NCBI RefSeq assembly: GCF_900155865.1 | Contig: NZ_LT707006.1 | Coordinates: forward strand, 639,625-703,624 | DNA length: 64,000 nucleotides | Direction: 5' to 3' | Source: Bacteroides bouchesdurhonensis | GTDB taxonomy: Bacteria > Bacteroidota > Bacteroidia > Bacteroidales > Bacteroidaceae | Shown here: positions 27,103 through 36,378 of the stretch, one piece after another | Numbering within the stretch: the first letter of the stretch is position 1 | Layout: every line of letters starts with the position of its first letter | The notes under the pieces: model-generated | Told to the model about the DNA's origin: nothing | Database searches by the model: none | What the model saw: the letters and a program-made list of their open reading frames with translations, nothing else | Translations under genes and position numbers: made by a program

Positions 27103-27157
27103 CACCTTGAAATATTGTTCTTTGGATGCAAAGGTATTAAAAAAACAGGATTACGTG

Positions 27158-27580
27158 ATGAGGATACAAATTATTAACGGCCCGAACATTAATCTGTTGG
27201 GTAAACGTGAACCTTCCATATACGGAAGTGTTACATTTGAAGACTATCTGTCTGAACTTCGTAAAAAGTATGCTGACGTGGAGATCGACTATTTTCAATC
27301 GAACATTGAGGGAGAAATGATTGACTGCATTCAGCAAGTCGGATTTGATGTTGATGGGATTATCCTGAATGCTGGTGCATATACACATACGTCCATAGCA
27401 TTGCAGGATGCCATTCGTTCTGTGACCTCCCCTGTGATAGAGGTGCATATATCTAATGTACATAGTCGTGAATCCTTCCGGCATGTGTCCATGATTGCTT
27501 GTGCCTGCAAAGGAGTGATCTGCGGTTTCGGGCTGAACTCTTATCGTTTGGCTTTGGAAGCTTTATTAGAAAATATATAA
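27158..27580 (+). CDS. aroQ: Type II 3-dehydroquinate dehydratase
   Basis: ATG 27158 opens the hallmark MRIQIINGPNINLLGKRE; the upstream frame lacks homology. The 140-residue length is normal for the small dodecameric type II enzymes. Catalytic Tyr22 lies in REPSIYG, the Asn in NAGAYTHTSIAL, and His and Arg in EVHISNVHSRESFRH. It converts 3-dehydroquinate to 3-dehydroshikimate in the shikimate pathway in the cytoplasm. Pyruvate kinase follows 28 bases later, so the two are probably on one transcript. Confidence 0.96.
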   Translation: MRIQIINGPNINLLGKREPSIYGSVTFEDYLSELRKKYADVEIDYFQSNIEGEMIDCIQQVGFDVDGIILNAGAYTHTSIALQDAIRSVTSPVIEVHISNVHSRESFRHVSMIACACKGVICGFGLNSYRLALEALLENI

Positions 27581-27608
27581 GATAATAATATAAATAGGTA
27601 AAAGGATT

Positions 27609-29066
27609 ATGTTACTGAAACAGACTAAGATTGTTGCTTCTATTTCGGACAGACGTTGTGATGTGGATTTTATCAAACAATTGTTTGATGCTGGGATGAA
27701 TGTGGTACGTATGAATACGGCTCATGCCAGCCGTGAAGGTTTTGAAGCTTTAATTGCAAATGTGCGGGCGGTATCTAACCGTATTGCGATATTAATGGAT
27801 ACGAAAGGTCCTGAAGTGCGTACAACTGCCAATGCTGAACCGATTCCATATAAAATAGGTGAAAAAGTTAGGATTGTAGGTAATCCGGATTTGGAGACTA
27901 CTCGCGAATGCATTGCCGTTTCGTATCCGAACTTTGTACACGACCTGAATATTGGTGGTACTATTTTGATTGATGACGGTGATTTGGAATTGGAAGTTAT
28001 TGATAAAACGGTCGATTATCTCCTTTGTGAAGTGAAAAACGAAGCAACTCTGGGAAGTCGTAAGAGTGTAAATGTACCGGGTGTTCGTATCAACCTTCCT
28101 TCATTGACTGAAAAAGATCGTAACAATATCTTGTATGCTATTGAAAAGGATATTGACTTTATAGCGCACTCTTTTGTTCGTAATCGTCAGGATGTGCTTG
28201 ATATTCGCACAATATTGGATGCTCATAACAGTGATATCAAGATCATTGCCAAGATTGAAAATCAAGAGGGTGTGGATAATATCGACGAGATTCTTGAAGT
28301 GGCTGATGGGGTGATGGTTGCTCGTGGTGACTTGGGGATTGAAGTTCCGCAGGAACGTATTCCGGGTATTCAGCGTGTGTTGATCCGTAAGTGTATTCTT
28401 GCTAAAAAACCTGTAATCGTTGCTACTCAAATGTTGCATACGATGATTAATAATCCTCGTCCGACTCGTGCTGAAGTGACTGATATTGCCAATGCTATTT
28501 ATTACCGTACAGATGCTTTGATGCTAAGCGGCGAGACTGCTTATGGTAAATATCCTGTTGAGGCGGTGAAAACTATGACCAAAATTGCTGCTCAGGCTGA
28601 AAAAGATAAATTGGAAGAAAACGACATACGTATTCCATTGGATGAAAATAGTAATGATGTGACTGCATTCCTTGCTAAACAGGCTGTGAAAGCAACTTCT
28701 AAGCTTAAGATTCGTGCTATTATTACTGATAGTTATAGTGGACGTACAGCTCGTAATCTGGCTGCTTTCCGTGGCAAATATCCAGTATTAGCTATTTGCT
28801 ATAAAGAAAAGACAATGCGCCATTTGGCTCTTTCTTATGGTGTGGAAGCTATTTATATGCCAGAGCTTGCTAACGGACAGGAATATTATTTTGCTGCTTT
28901 GCGTCGTCTGTTGAAAGAAGGACGTTTATGTCCGACAGATATGGTGGGTTATTTGAGCAGTGGAAAGGAGGGCACTCAGACTTCCTTCCTTGAAATCAAT
29001 GTGGTAGAAGATGCGTTGAAGCATGCAGAAGATACTGTGTTGCCTAATAATAACCGTTATTTGTAA
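27609..29066 (+). CDS. pyk: Pyruvate kinase
   Basis: The 485-residue protein has MNTAHASREGF (substrate loop), MDTKGPEVRT, KIENQEGVDN with the conserved Glu, ARGDLGIEVP, the effector-region TQMLHTMI and MLSGETAYGKYP. The A and B domains occupy about residues 1-345 and the C-terminal allosteric-type domain the rest. It transfers phosphate from phosphoenolpyruvate to ADP in glycolysis. It follows aroQ and is 11 bases before a methyltransferase, an arrangement that looks like a housekeeping operon. Confidence 0.97.
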   Translation: MLLKQTKIVASISDRRCDVDFIKQLFDAGMNVVRMNTAHASREGFEALIANVRAVSNRIAILMDTKGPEVRTTANAEPIPYKIGEKVRIVGNPDLETTRECIAVSYPNFVHDLNIGGTILIDDGDLELEVIDKTVDYLLCEVKNEATLGSRKSVNVPGVRINLPSLTEKDRNNILYAIEKDIDFIAHSFVRNRQDVLDIRTILDAHNSDIKIIAKIENQEGVDNIDEILEVADGVMVARGDLGIEVPQERIPGIQRVLIRKCILAKKPVIVATQMLHTMINNPRPTRAEVTDIANAIYYRTDALMLSGETAYGKYPVEAVKTMTKIAAQAEKDKLEENDIRIPLDENSNDVTAFLAKQAVKATSKLKIRAIITDSYSGRTARNLAAFRGKYPVLAICYKEKTMRHLALSYGVEAIYMPELANGQEYYFAALRRLLKEGRLCPTDMVGYLSSGKEGTQTSFLEINVVEDALKHAEDTVLPNNNRYL

Positions 29067-29077
29067 AGAACAGTTTT

Positions 29078-29716
29078 ATGCAAGAGACTGAATCTATTGA
29101 CGAATATATTTTACAGCATATAGATGCGGAAAGTGATTATCTGAAAGCACTTTACCGGGATACGCATGTGAAACTACTTCGTCCCCGTATGGCTTCCGGG
29201 CATTTACAGGGAAGAATGTTGAAAATGTTTGTGGAGATGATTCGGCCTCGGCAGATCTTGGAGATCGGAACGTATAGCGGGTATTCTGCTCTTTGCTTGG
29301 CAGAAGGTTTACAGCCGGGTGGAATGTTGCATACGTTTGAAATCAATGATGAACAAGAAGATTTTACTCGTCCGTGGTTAGAGAATTCTCCGTTTACGGA
29401 TAAAATCCGTTTCTATATAGGTGATGCTTTAGAGCTTGTTCCCGATCTGGGTATCACGTTTGATCTGGCTTTTATCGATGGAGATAAACGTAAATATATA
29501 GAATATTATGAAATGACATTGGCACATCTCTCCGACGGTGGGTATATCATTGCTGACAATACATTATGGGACGGTCATGTACTTGAACAACCTCGTAATA
29601 CGGATACACAAACTATTGGTATTAAGGCATTCAATGATTTGCTTGTCGGTGATGAACGGGTGGAAAAAGTCATTTTACCTTTGCGTGACGGATTGACTAT
29701 TATAAGAAAAAAGTAA
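29078..29716 (+). CDS. Class I SAM-dependent O-methyltransferase (caffeoyl-CoA OMT-like)
   Basis: The 212-residue protein carries the SAM-binding motif ILEIGTYSGYSALCLAE, the acidic HTFEIND end of strand 2, FDLAFIDGDKRKYIEYYE (metal-ligand Asp region) and IIADNTLWDGHV. These are features of the family-3 O-methyltransferases. The bacterial substrate is unknown and could be a small catechol-like compound. It lies 11 bases after pyk and 16 bases before rbfA. Confidence 0.88.
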   Translation: MQETESIDEYILQHIDAESDYLKALYRDTHVKLLRPRMASGHLQGRMLKMFVEMIRPRQILEIGTYSGYSALCLAEGLQPGGMLHTFEINDEQEDFTRPWLENSPFTDKIRFYIGDALELVPDLGITFDLAFIDGDKRKYIEYYEMTLAHLSDGGYIIADNTLWDGHVLEQPRNTDTQTIGIKAFNDLLVGDERVEKVILPLRDGLTIIRKK

Positions 29717-29732
29717 AAAAAGGAGTAAATTT

Positions 29733-30065
29733 ATGGAAACAACCAGACAGAATAAGATTTCTCGCCTGTTGCAAAAAGAACTGAGCGAGATATTCCTGTT
29801 GCAAACTAAGGCAATGCATGGAACCTTAGTGTCGGTAAGTGCAGTACGTATCAGTCCTGATATGAGCATTGCTCGTGTTTATCTCAGCATATTTCCCTCT
29901 GAGAAAGCAGAAGATATGGTGAAAAATATTAATGAAAATATGAGATCCATCCGTTATGAGCTTGGAACTCGTGTGCGTCATCAGCTACGTATCATTCCGG
30001 AACTGAAGTTCTTTGTGGATGATTCTTTGGATTATATCGAAAAGATTGATTCATTGTTGAAGTGA
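29733..30065 (+). CDS. rbfA: 30S ribosome-binding factor RbfA
   Basis: The 110-residue protein has the single KH-like fold of RbfA: RQNKISRLLQKELSEIF at the start, VSAVRISPDMSIARVYLSIFP in the middle and VRHQLRIIPELKFFVDDSLDY at the end, which is the family signature. RbfA binds the 30S subunit during 16S rRNA 5'-end maturation. Its stop overlaps the GTG start of the next gene by four bases, implying coupled translation. Confidence 0.94.
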   Translation: METTRQNKISRLLQKELSEIFLLQTKAMHGTLVSVSAVRISPDMSIARVYLSIFPSEKAEDMVKNINENMRSIRYELGTRVRHQLRIIPELKFFVDDSLDYIEKIDSLLK

Positions 30066-31288
30066 ATTTTCCTTTCTATATAGCCAAGCGTTATCTTCTT
30101 TCTAAAAAGAAACATAATGCTATTAATATCATTTCCGGCATTTCTGTGTGCGGAGTAGCTTTTGCTACGCTTGCTTTAGTCTGTACTCTTTCTGTTTTCA
30201 ATGGATTCCAGGATATGGTAGCGAGCTTTTTCACAGCATTCGATCCGGAACTGAAAATTACTGTACGTGAAGGTAAAGTGTTTGATGGACAGGATGAACG
30301 GATTCGTGCGGTATCTGTTTTGCCTGAAATAGATGTCTTTTCAGAATCACTCGAAGAGAATGCAATGGTACAGTATAAAGATCGTCAGGCTATGGTAGTT
30401 CTTAAAGGAGTGGAAGATAACTTTAACCGGTTGACTGCAATTGATAGTCTCCTCTATGGAGCCGGAGAATTTTTACTCCATGATTCGATTGCGGATTATG
30501 GGATTATGGGGGTGGAATTAGTGGCAACGCTGGGTACAGGATTGCAATTTGTTGATCCTTTGCAGGTATATCTTCCTAAAAGGAATGTGAAAGTAAATAT
30601 GGCGAATCCGGGAGCATCTTTCAATCATGATTATCTTTATTCTCCGGGCATTGTTTTCTCTGTAAATCAGCAGCAATATGATGCTAAATATATTCTTACT
30701 TCTCTTGATTTCTTGCGTCATTTGTTGGATTATACAACAGAAGTTTCTGCCATTGAACTGAAATTGAAGCCCAACGTGAATCTCTCTTCCGTGCAAGCTA
30801 ATATAGAGAAAATATTGGGAAGTGATTTTGTAGTGCAAAACCGTTATCAACAACAAGAAGATGTATTTCGTATTATGGAGATTGAGAAATTAGTCTCTTA
30901 TCTGCTTATGACATTTATTTTAATGATTGCTTGTTTTAATGTGATAGGCTCGCTTTCTATGTTGATATTGGATAAGAAAGATGATGTTGTCACATTGCGT
31001 AGCCTTGGGGCAAGTGATAAAATGATTTCTCGGATATTCTTGTTTGAAGGACGGCTTATCTCTCTTTTCGGTGCTCTTTCCGGTATTATTTTGGGATTGA
31101 TTTTATGTTTCATTCAAGATAAGTTTGGCATCATAGCCCTTGGTGGTGGAAATGGTACTTTTGTGGTAGATGCTTATCCTGTGAGTGTTCATGCCTGGGA
31201 TATTGTGCTTGTTCTTGTGACTGTGTTGGCTGTCGGATTCCTTTCTGTATGGTATCCAGTACGTTATTTAAGTAAACGGCTCTTATGA
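30062..31288 (+). CDS. FtsX-like ABC transporter permease (LolC/LolE type)
   Basis: The 408-residue protein starts at GTG 30062 inside the rbfA stop. It has the LolC/E topology: an N-terminal membrane helix after FYIAKRYLLSKKKHNAINIISG, a large periplasmic domain (about 45-265) and three C-terminal helices, with FNVIGSLSMLILDKKDDVVTLRSLGA next to the ATPase-coupling loop. Such permeases pair with LolD to extract lipoproteins from the inner membrane. No ATPase gene is nearby, so it must pair with one encoded elsewhere. A MacB-like efflux role is the alternative. Confidence 0.88.
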   Translation: MNFPFYIAKRYLLSKKKHNAINIISGISVCGVAFATLALVCTLSVFNGFQDMVASFFTAFDPELKITVREGKVFDGQDERIRAVSVLPEIDVFSESLEENAMVQYKDRQAMVVLKGVEDNFNRLTAIDSLLYGAGEFLLHDSIADYGIMGVELVATLGTGLQFVDPLQVYLPKRNVKVNMANPGASFNHDYLYSPGIVFSVNQQQYDAKYILTSLDFLRHLLDYTTEVSAIELKLKPNVNLSSVQANIEKILGSDFVVQNRYQQQEDVFRIMEIEKLVSYLLMTFILMIACFNVIGSLSMLILDKKDDVVTLRSLGASDKMISRIFLFEGRLISLFGALSGIILGLILCFIQDKFGIIALGGGNGTFVVDAYPVSVHAWDIVLVLVTVLAVGFLSVWYPVRYLSKRLL

Positions 31289-31383
31289 TGTTTCTAGAAA
31301 GAGTACTTATTATATTAGGCATTATAATGTTTCCTATTTAGAATTCTGGAAATATTAGGTACAAATTAATATAAAATGCTTTT

Positions 31384-32280
31384 ATGAATCTATCTTCAAC
31401 GAAAAGAAAAACAATATGGCAGATATGTCTCTTGTTTTCGTTTATCTCCGTATCCGTACAAACGTCTGCTCAAATAAGTGATTCCATATACACATTCAAG
31501 GCAGGACGGTTGGAACGCACTTACTACCTTCACAAGCCTATTGATTTGGCAGAAGATGCACCACTCGTTTTTGTATTGCATGGATATGGTGGTAATGCGC
31601 GATTTCGTGAGCATTCTATTCTAGATTCCTTAGCCGATCAGAAAGGGTTTGTTGTTTGTTATCCGCAGGGGATAAAAGACGGCAGAGGAAAGACTTGTTG
31701 GAATGTTGGCTATCCGTTCCAAGAAGATATGACTGTCGATGATGTGGATTTTTTATGTAAACTGGCACGACATTTGCAGAAAAAGTATCAGCTGAGCAAA
31801 GTAAATACGTTTTGTACCGGACTTTCGAATGGTGGAGAGATGTGCTATTTATTGGCGTATGAAAAACCTGATGTCTTTTCTGCTGTAGCTCCCATAGCGG
31901 GATTAACTCTGGTCTGGATGAATAAAACACTCAAATGTCGAAAACCGATTTCATTGTTTGAAGTACATGGGACAGAAGACAGGACTTCAGAATGGTGCGG
32001 TGATCCAACTAATAAAGGTGGTTGGGGGGCTTATATGGCTGTGCCTTTAGCGGTGGGTTACTGGGCTGCACAAAATCATTGTACCTATGAAGTCACAGAT
32101 ACGCTTCTGGTCAAAAAGAACAAAAATGATCACTATGTTATTACCCATAAATATATGGGAGGTGATAATGAAAATGAGGTTTGGCTGTATGAGGTCGTGA
32201 ATGGTAAACATGGATGGGCTTTGCAAGATTTAAATACATTTGAAGAGATCTGGAGTTTTTTTGAGAGATGTATGAAATAG
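31384..32280 (+). CDS. Secreted alpha/beta-hydrolase esterase (PHB depolymerase/feruloyl esterase-like)
   Basis: The 298-residue protein begins with a signal peptide (cut near VQTSAQ). The alpha/beta-hydrolase fold shows PLVFVLHGYGGNARF (oxyanion region), FCTGLSNGGEMCYLL with the nucleophile Ser in GxSxG, FEVHGTEDRTSEW with the Asp, and GKHGWAL with the His. This pattern fits the LpqC/esterase-PHB group, which includes acetyl and feruloyl esterases of plant glycans. The gene stands alone between a lolC-like gene and a strong terminator, so the substrate is not indicated by context. Confidence 0.88.
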   Translation: MNLSSTKRKTIWQICLLFSFISVSVQTSAQISDSIYTFKAGRLERTYYLHKPIDLAEDAPLVFVLHGYGGNARFREHSILDSLADQKGFVVCYPQGIKDGRGKTCWNVGYPFQEDMTVDDVDFLCKLARHLQKKYQLSKVNTFCTGLSNGGEMCYLLAYEKPDVFSAVAPIAGLTLVWMNKTLKCRKPISLFEVHGTEDRTSEWCGDPTNKGGWGAYMAVPLAVGYWAAQNHCTYEVTDTLLVKKNKNDHYVITHKYMGGDNENEVWLYEVVNGKHGWALQDLNTFEEIWSFFERCMK

Positions 32281-32334
32281 TCTAAGTTTGAAATTGGAAG
32301 AGTATGATATTAGGGTTTAATTGATTTAATAATA

Positions 32335-32372
32335 AAGGCGTAGTTGAGATTTTGTTCTCAAATCTACGCCTT
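32335..32372. terminator. Bidirectional terminator between esterase and korB
   Basis: AAGGCGTAG (32335-32343) pairs with CTACGCCTT (32364-32372), extended by TTGAGA/TCTCAA inside. It lies between two convergent genes and is followed by a T-rich stretch on the plus strand. Confidence 0.88.
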
Positions 32373-32396
32373 CTATTTTTATATCATAGATGGGAG

Positions 32397-33407
32397 TTAT
32401 TTTACTTCCCAAGTATCGTTGGTCATCAATAGTTCCTGGAAATTGTGATATTTCTTTTTGCCTTTAACTTCCTCAATCTGTTGATCGATTGCATCGTTGT
32501 ATGTTGGGGCTTCTATATCACGAATCACACCTAGTGCAATCGGGAAGTCGGGACCTTCCATCAATGCGAGCTTTAATTGCAATGTGTTATCTTGGCAATG
32601 AGCGTCATGCACCAGAATATCTTTTTCTGTTACACCATTCTCACCAAGTTTTACGACTTTCAGTCCGAAACCTTCCTGCATCAATCCGAACTCCTTGTTT
32701 TCACCAAATAACATCGGTTTGCCATGTTCCAAATAAATAGCATTCTTAGCACGTCCTTCTTTCGTTGCTACGGAGGCATGTGTACCATCGTTGAAAATAA
32801 CACAGTTCTGAAGAACTTCAACTACTGACGCACCTTTATGATGAGCAGCTTTTTTCAACACTTCTACAGTTGCAGCAGCATCTACAGCTACACAGCGTGC
32901 AAAGAAACGTCCACGAGCTCCGAATGTGAGTTCTGCCGGGCGGAACGGATCTTCCACAGTGCCATAAGGAGAAGACTTGCTGACGAATCCACGAGCTGAA
33001 GTCGGTGAGTATTGCCCTTTTGTTAGGCCATAAATACGATTGTTCAACATAATCATATTTAAATCGATGTTACGGCGAATAGCATGGATAAAGTGGTTTC
33101 CACCAATTGCCAGACCGTCACCATCACCGGAAATCTGCCAGATGGTCAAATGGGGATTGGCCACTTTTGCGCCAGTTGCTATGGCTGCAGCACGTCCGTG
33201 AATAGTGTGGAATCCATAAGTATTCACATAGTAAGGCAAACGGGAAGAGCAACCGATACCTGAGATTACGGCGATATCGTGTGGAGCTACTCCCAGTTCG
33301 GCCATAGCTTTGTGCAGTGAGTTCAGGAAAGCGTGGTCACCACATCCCGGACACCAGCGAGGCTGACCTGATTTATAATCTTGCATGGTATATACTGTTT
33401 CGCTCAT
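32397..33407 (-). CDS. korB: 2-oxoacid:ferredoxin oxidoreductase beta subunit (probably 2-oxoglutarate)
   Basis: The 336-residue protein contains RWCPGCGDHAFLNSL at the start, SGIGCSSRLPYY, and the thiamine-diphosphate motif ISGDGDGLAIGGNHFIH, followed by NNRIYGLTKGQYSPTS. These are hallmarks of the beta subunit that binds thiamine diphosphate and an iron-sulfur cluster. With the alpha subunit it oxidises a 2-oxoacid to acyl-CoA, reducing ferredoxin, or runs in reverse for reductive carboxylation in anaerobes. It lies 3 bases after the alpha gene. The 2-oxoglutarate assignment rests on the gamma-alpha fusion type, so it is less sure than the family. Confidence 0.93.
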   Translation of the reverse strand: MSETVYTMQDYKSGQPRWCPGCGDHAFLNSLHKAMAELGVAPHDIAVISGIGCSSRLPYYVNTYGFHTIHGRAAAIATGAKVANPHLTIWQISGDGDGLAIGGNHFIHAIRRNIDLNMIMLNNRIYGLTKGQYSPTSARGFVSKSSPYGTVEDPFRPAELTFGARGRFFARCVAVDAAATVEVLKKAAHHKGASVVEVLQNCVIFNDGTHASVATKEGRAKNAIYLEHGKPMLFGENKEFGLMQEGFGLKVVKLGENGVTEKDILVHDAHCQDNTLQLKLALMEGPDFPIALGVIRDIEAPTYNDAIDQQIEEVKGKKKYHNFQELLMTNDTWEVK

Positions 33408-33410
33408 CTC

Positions 33411-35261
33411 TTATTCCTCCAATAATTTAGTGAATGCATCTATCAATTCTCTTGTAACGAAAGGTTGTCCTTTTACTTGATTGAACTGGCTGATGTTTAA
33501 TCCGGGTATCTTCATCCGCAGATAACCGGCAAACTGTCCCAAGTTCTGCTCTGCTACGATAATTTTCTTGTATTTACGTAGTACGTCGGCTGTATTTTTG
33601 GGGAGCGGATTGATGTATTGGAAGTGAGCAAAAGCCACTTTCTTTCCATGATCACGCATAAAGTCCATAGCCAGACGGAGATGTCCGTAAGTTCCTCCCC
33701 AACCAACGATCAGAAGATCTGCATCCTCGTCACCTAACACCTTCAGTTCAGGGATAGAATCCGCAATTTTATCTACTTTTGCTTGGCGAAGGTGTACCAT
33801 CTTGTCATGGTTTTCCGGTTCAGTGGAGATCGCACCAGTTTCGTTGCTTTTCTCAAGGCCACCGATACGGTGCATAAAGCCTTCTGTTCCCGGAACAGCC
33901 CAATAACGTACTCCTGTTTTCTCGTTACGTTGGTATGGAGTCCATTTGCCAGCCATATCAGGAGTAACGTAGGGAGGATTGATGGATGGATATTCGTCCA
34001 AATTGGGAAGTTTCCAAGCTGCAGAACCATTAGCGATGAAAGCATCAGTCAGCAATACGACCGGAGTCATGTGTTCCAGTGCTATTTTGGCAGCCATATA
34101 TGCGGAATCGAAACAGTTAGTGGGAGAAGTTGCGGCAATGACAGGCATTGGGCTTTCACCATTACGTCCGTAAAGTGCTTGCAATAAATCAGTTTGTTCA
34201 GACTTAGTTGGCATACCGGTGGATGGACCACCACGTTGTACATTTACAATAACCAATGGAAGTTCTCCAATCACAGCAAGGTTCATTGCCTCACTTTTTA
34301 GACAGACACCTGGACCGGATGTGGTTGTAACTGCCAAAGCACCGGCAAATGCAGCACCTACAGCTGAAGCACAGCCTGCAATTTCATCCTCGCATTGTAC
34401 GGTTTTTATTCCCAGAGATTTATGTTTAGCTAATTCGTGCAGAATATCAGTTGCCGGAGTGATAGGATAAGAACCTAGATAAAGATCCAAACCTGCCTTT
34501 TCAGCAGCTGCAATCAGTCCGTATGACGTTGCCTTATTACCATTAATATCCGTATAAAGTCCCTTTGACTTTGGAGCCTTACTTTCTATCTTATAAGTAG
34601 AAATAGAAGCGTGTGTATTAGCTCCGTAGTTGTAACCATCGTTTAATACCTTAATATTAGCTTCTGCAATTTCAGGCTTTTTAGCGAACTTCTCACGCAA
34701 CATCTTTTCAGCTGCTGACAGGTTACGGTTGAACAGCCAGCAAACCAATCCGAGTGCGAACATATTTTTACAACGGAGGATTGTTTTGTTGTCTAGTCCG
34801 GAATCCTTCAGGCTCTCTTTACACATGGAAGAGATAGGAACTTCCAGTATTTCTTGTTTGATGCCTAATTCTTCAAAAGGGTTGTTAGTCGTGAATTTGG
34901 CTTTTTCCAGATCTCTGGCTTCGAATGAGTCGGAGTCGGTAATGATCAATCCTTGCGGTTTACAGAATTTGATTTGAGTTTTCAGTGCTGACGGGTTCAT
35001 TGCTACTAATACGTGACAACGATCTCCTGGAGTATATACTTGTCCGGCACCTACATGGATTTGGAAACCGGAAACACCGGTGAGTGAACCTTGCGGGGCG
35101 CGGATATCTGCCGGATAGTCAGGAAATGTACAGATGTCATTACCTACTGTCGCCGACACGTTCGAGAAGATGTTGCCGGCTAGCTGCATACCGTCGCCGG
35201 AGTCGCCGGAGAAACGTACTACTACTTCCTCCAATTCTTTAACCATCATTTCGTCTGCCAT
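33411..35261 (-). CDS. korA: 2-oxoacid:ferredoxin oxidoreductase fused gamma-alpha subunit
   Basis: The start at 35261 (MADEMMVKELEE) is preferred to an upstream ATG at 35306 that adds a poorly conserved tail. The 616-residue protein fuses a gamma domain (about 5-190; RFSGDSGDGMQLAGNIFS, CHVLVAMNPSALKTQ) to the alpha domain (about 220-610; YPITPATDILHELAKH, CEDEIAGCASAVGAAFAGA, TTSGPGVCLKSEAMNLA, QRGGPSTGMPTKSEQTDL). It binds 2-oxoacid and CoA and works with the beta subunit encoded directly downstream. The order gamma-alpha then beta is usual for Bacteroidota. Confidence 0.94.
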   Translation of the reverse strand: MADEMMVKELEEVVVRFSGDSGDGMQLAGNIFSNVSATVGNDICTFPDYPADIRAPQGSLTGVSGFQIHVGAGQVYTPGDRCHVLVAMNPSALKTQIKFCKPQGLIITDSDSFEARDLEKAKFTTNNPFEELGIKQEILEVPISSMCKESLKDSGLDNKTILRCKNMFALGLVCWLFNRNLSAAEKMLREKFAKKPEIAEANIKVLNDGYNYGANTHASISTYKIESKAPKSKGLYTDINGNKATSYGLIAAAEKAGLDLYLGSYPITPATDILHELAKHKSLGIKTVQCEDEIAGCASAVGAAFAGALAVTTTSGPGVCLKSEAMNLAVIGELPLVIVNVQRGGPSTGMPTKSEQTDLLQALYGRNGESPMPVIAATSPTNCFDSAYMAAKIALEHMTPVVLLTDAFIANGSAAWKLPNLDEYPSINPPYVTPDMAGKWTPYQRNEKTGVRYWAVPGTEGFMHRIGGLEKSNETGAISTEPENHDKMVHLRQAKVDKIADSIPELKVLGDEDADLLIVGWGGTYGHLRLAMDFMRDHGKKVAFAHFQYINPLPKNTADVLRKYKKIIVAEQNLGQFAGYLRMKIPGLNISQFNQVKGQPFVTRELIDAFTKLLEE

Positions 35262-35440
35262 AACTTTAATTACTATATTTAATTTAAAAATTGATTTTGC
35301 TTTCAATTTGTGAGCGCAAAGGTCGGAAAGTTAATCGAATTATCAAAATAAATCGACCTTTATTGTCCTATTGACGCTATAGATTTGAAATAACTGAAAG
35401 GAAGCTGTATTTTTATTCTTGTTAAATCAACAGAAACCTT

Positions 35441-35448
35441 TATCTTTG
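35441..35448 (+). promoter_or_regulatory. -7 box of tRNA-Arg
   Basis: TATCTTTG matches TAnnTTTG and ends 16 bases before the mature tRNA. A CTTG about 19 bases upstream (35418-35421) may be the -33 box. Confidence 0.65.
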
Positions 35449-35464
35449 CAACCAAAATAGAAAC

Positions 35465-35539
35465 GGCCTTGTAGTTCAACGGATAGAATAGAAGTTTCCT
35501 AAACTTTAGATAGGGGTTCGATTCCCCTCGAGGCTACCA
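35465..35539 (+). tRNA. tRNA-Arg (anticodon CCT), CCA encoded
   Basis: The cloverleaf folds by hand: acceptor GGCCTTG with CGAGGCT, D stem GTTC with GAAT, anticodon stem GAAGT/ACTTT around loop TTCCTAA, and T stem AGGGG/CCCCT around TTCGATT. The anticodon CCT reads AGG. The 3' CCA is encoded at 35537-35539. Stems contain a few G-T pairs, which is acceptable. No repeat of its 3' end was found downstream, so there is no sign that it serves as an attachment site here. Confidence 0.95.
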
Positions 35540-35943
35540 CTTTGTCATGTGATTTGCTTGATGTGCTGTCACATCTTCTCTTTAATTTAAGTATTTCTCT
35601 GTTGTCCATGTCTCTTTAAGGTATAATTTACTACTATTACAACTATTTTGTGAGCATCTTATTTCGCTGTAAAGATACTCTTTTCGAATTCAATTTGCGA
35701 ATAGAATCCTTTTTATTCTTTAATATATAACGTAAATGTTAATCAACTTGTTTTATTGTAAAATGATTTCGTGCCTTCTGTTTGTTTAAATTCGTTTTTG
35801 ATAAATGTAAGCTAACCAACTGAAAAAAAGAAATTTATGTTGTTAAACAGTTGATAATATTTGCGTAATGTGCTTTTATTCCTTAAATTTGTATAATTGT
35901 TTAGCTAAATAACTAATTTTTAGTATTTACATTGAAAAATAAA
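35540..35943. other. Gene-free AT-rich stretch after tRNA-Arg
   Basis: About 400 bases without a convincing gene on either strand and without a strong hairpin. It ends at a small unknown gene whose promoter I could not identify with confidence. Confidence 0.5.
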
Positions 35944-36354
35944 ATGAAGAAAGTATTTATTTTATCTGTAATATTATTGGTAATATTAGATGTTACTGGG
36001 CAAACAAGAATTAAGAAGGATGAGTGTTCAGCTTCAAAGACTTTTATTTTTCCATCTCATTCCAGTGATGGCAAAATTAAATGGGTATTTAAAGGTGGTC
36101 AATGTATTTGGATGTTTTATAGAAATGAGAATATTTTAGGTGTTACTTTGACGGTAGAATGTCTTAATTTTTTAGAAAAAGATCCTCAGCGTACTTGTTC
36201 ATATATAATTCTTCCTATGTTTGAGGCTGATGGTGGCAAATATTGTATATTTGGATATACACCGATAGGCTGGGGGTTTACATTGTCTACAATCTCTGAT
36301 GCGGCATTCATTACAGCTATTGCTCGTTGGGATCCGTTTGAACCAGATGACTAA
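35944..36354 (+). CDS. Small secreted protein of unknown function
   Basis: ATG 35944 begins a signal peptide (MKKVFILSVILLVILDVTG); an in-frame TTG at 35932 is less likely. The mature protein has about 115 residues with five Cys (in DECSAS, GQCIWM, VECLNF, RTCSY and KYCIFG) and several aromatic residues, and ends with an acidic WDPFEPDD. An odd number of Cys in an exported protein suggests disulfides or a bound partner. I do not recognise a family. The next small lipoprotein gene is 24 bases downstream, so they are probably co-expressed. Confidence 0.7.
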   Translation: MKKVFILSVILLVILDVTGQTRIKKDECSASKTFIFPSHSSDGKIKWVFKGGQCIWMFYRNENILGVTLTVECLNFLEKDPQRTCSYIILPMFEADGGKYCIFGYTPIGWGFTLSTISDAAFITAIARWDPFEPDD

Positions 36355-36378
36355 GTGATTAACTAAAATATAAAGCTT

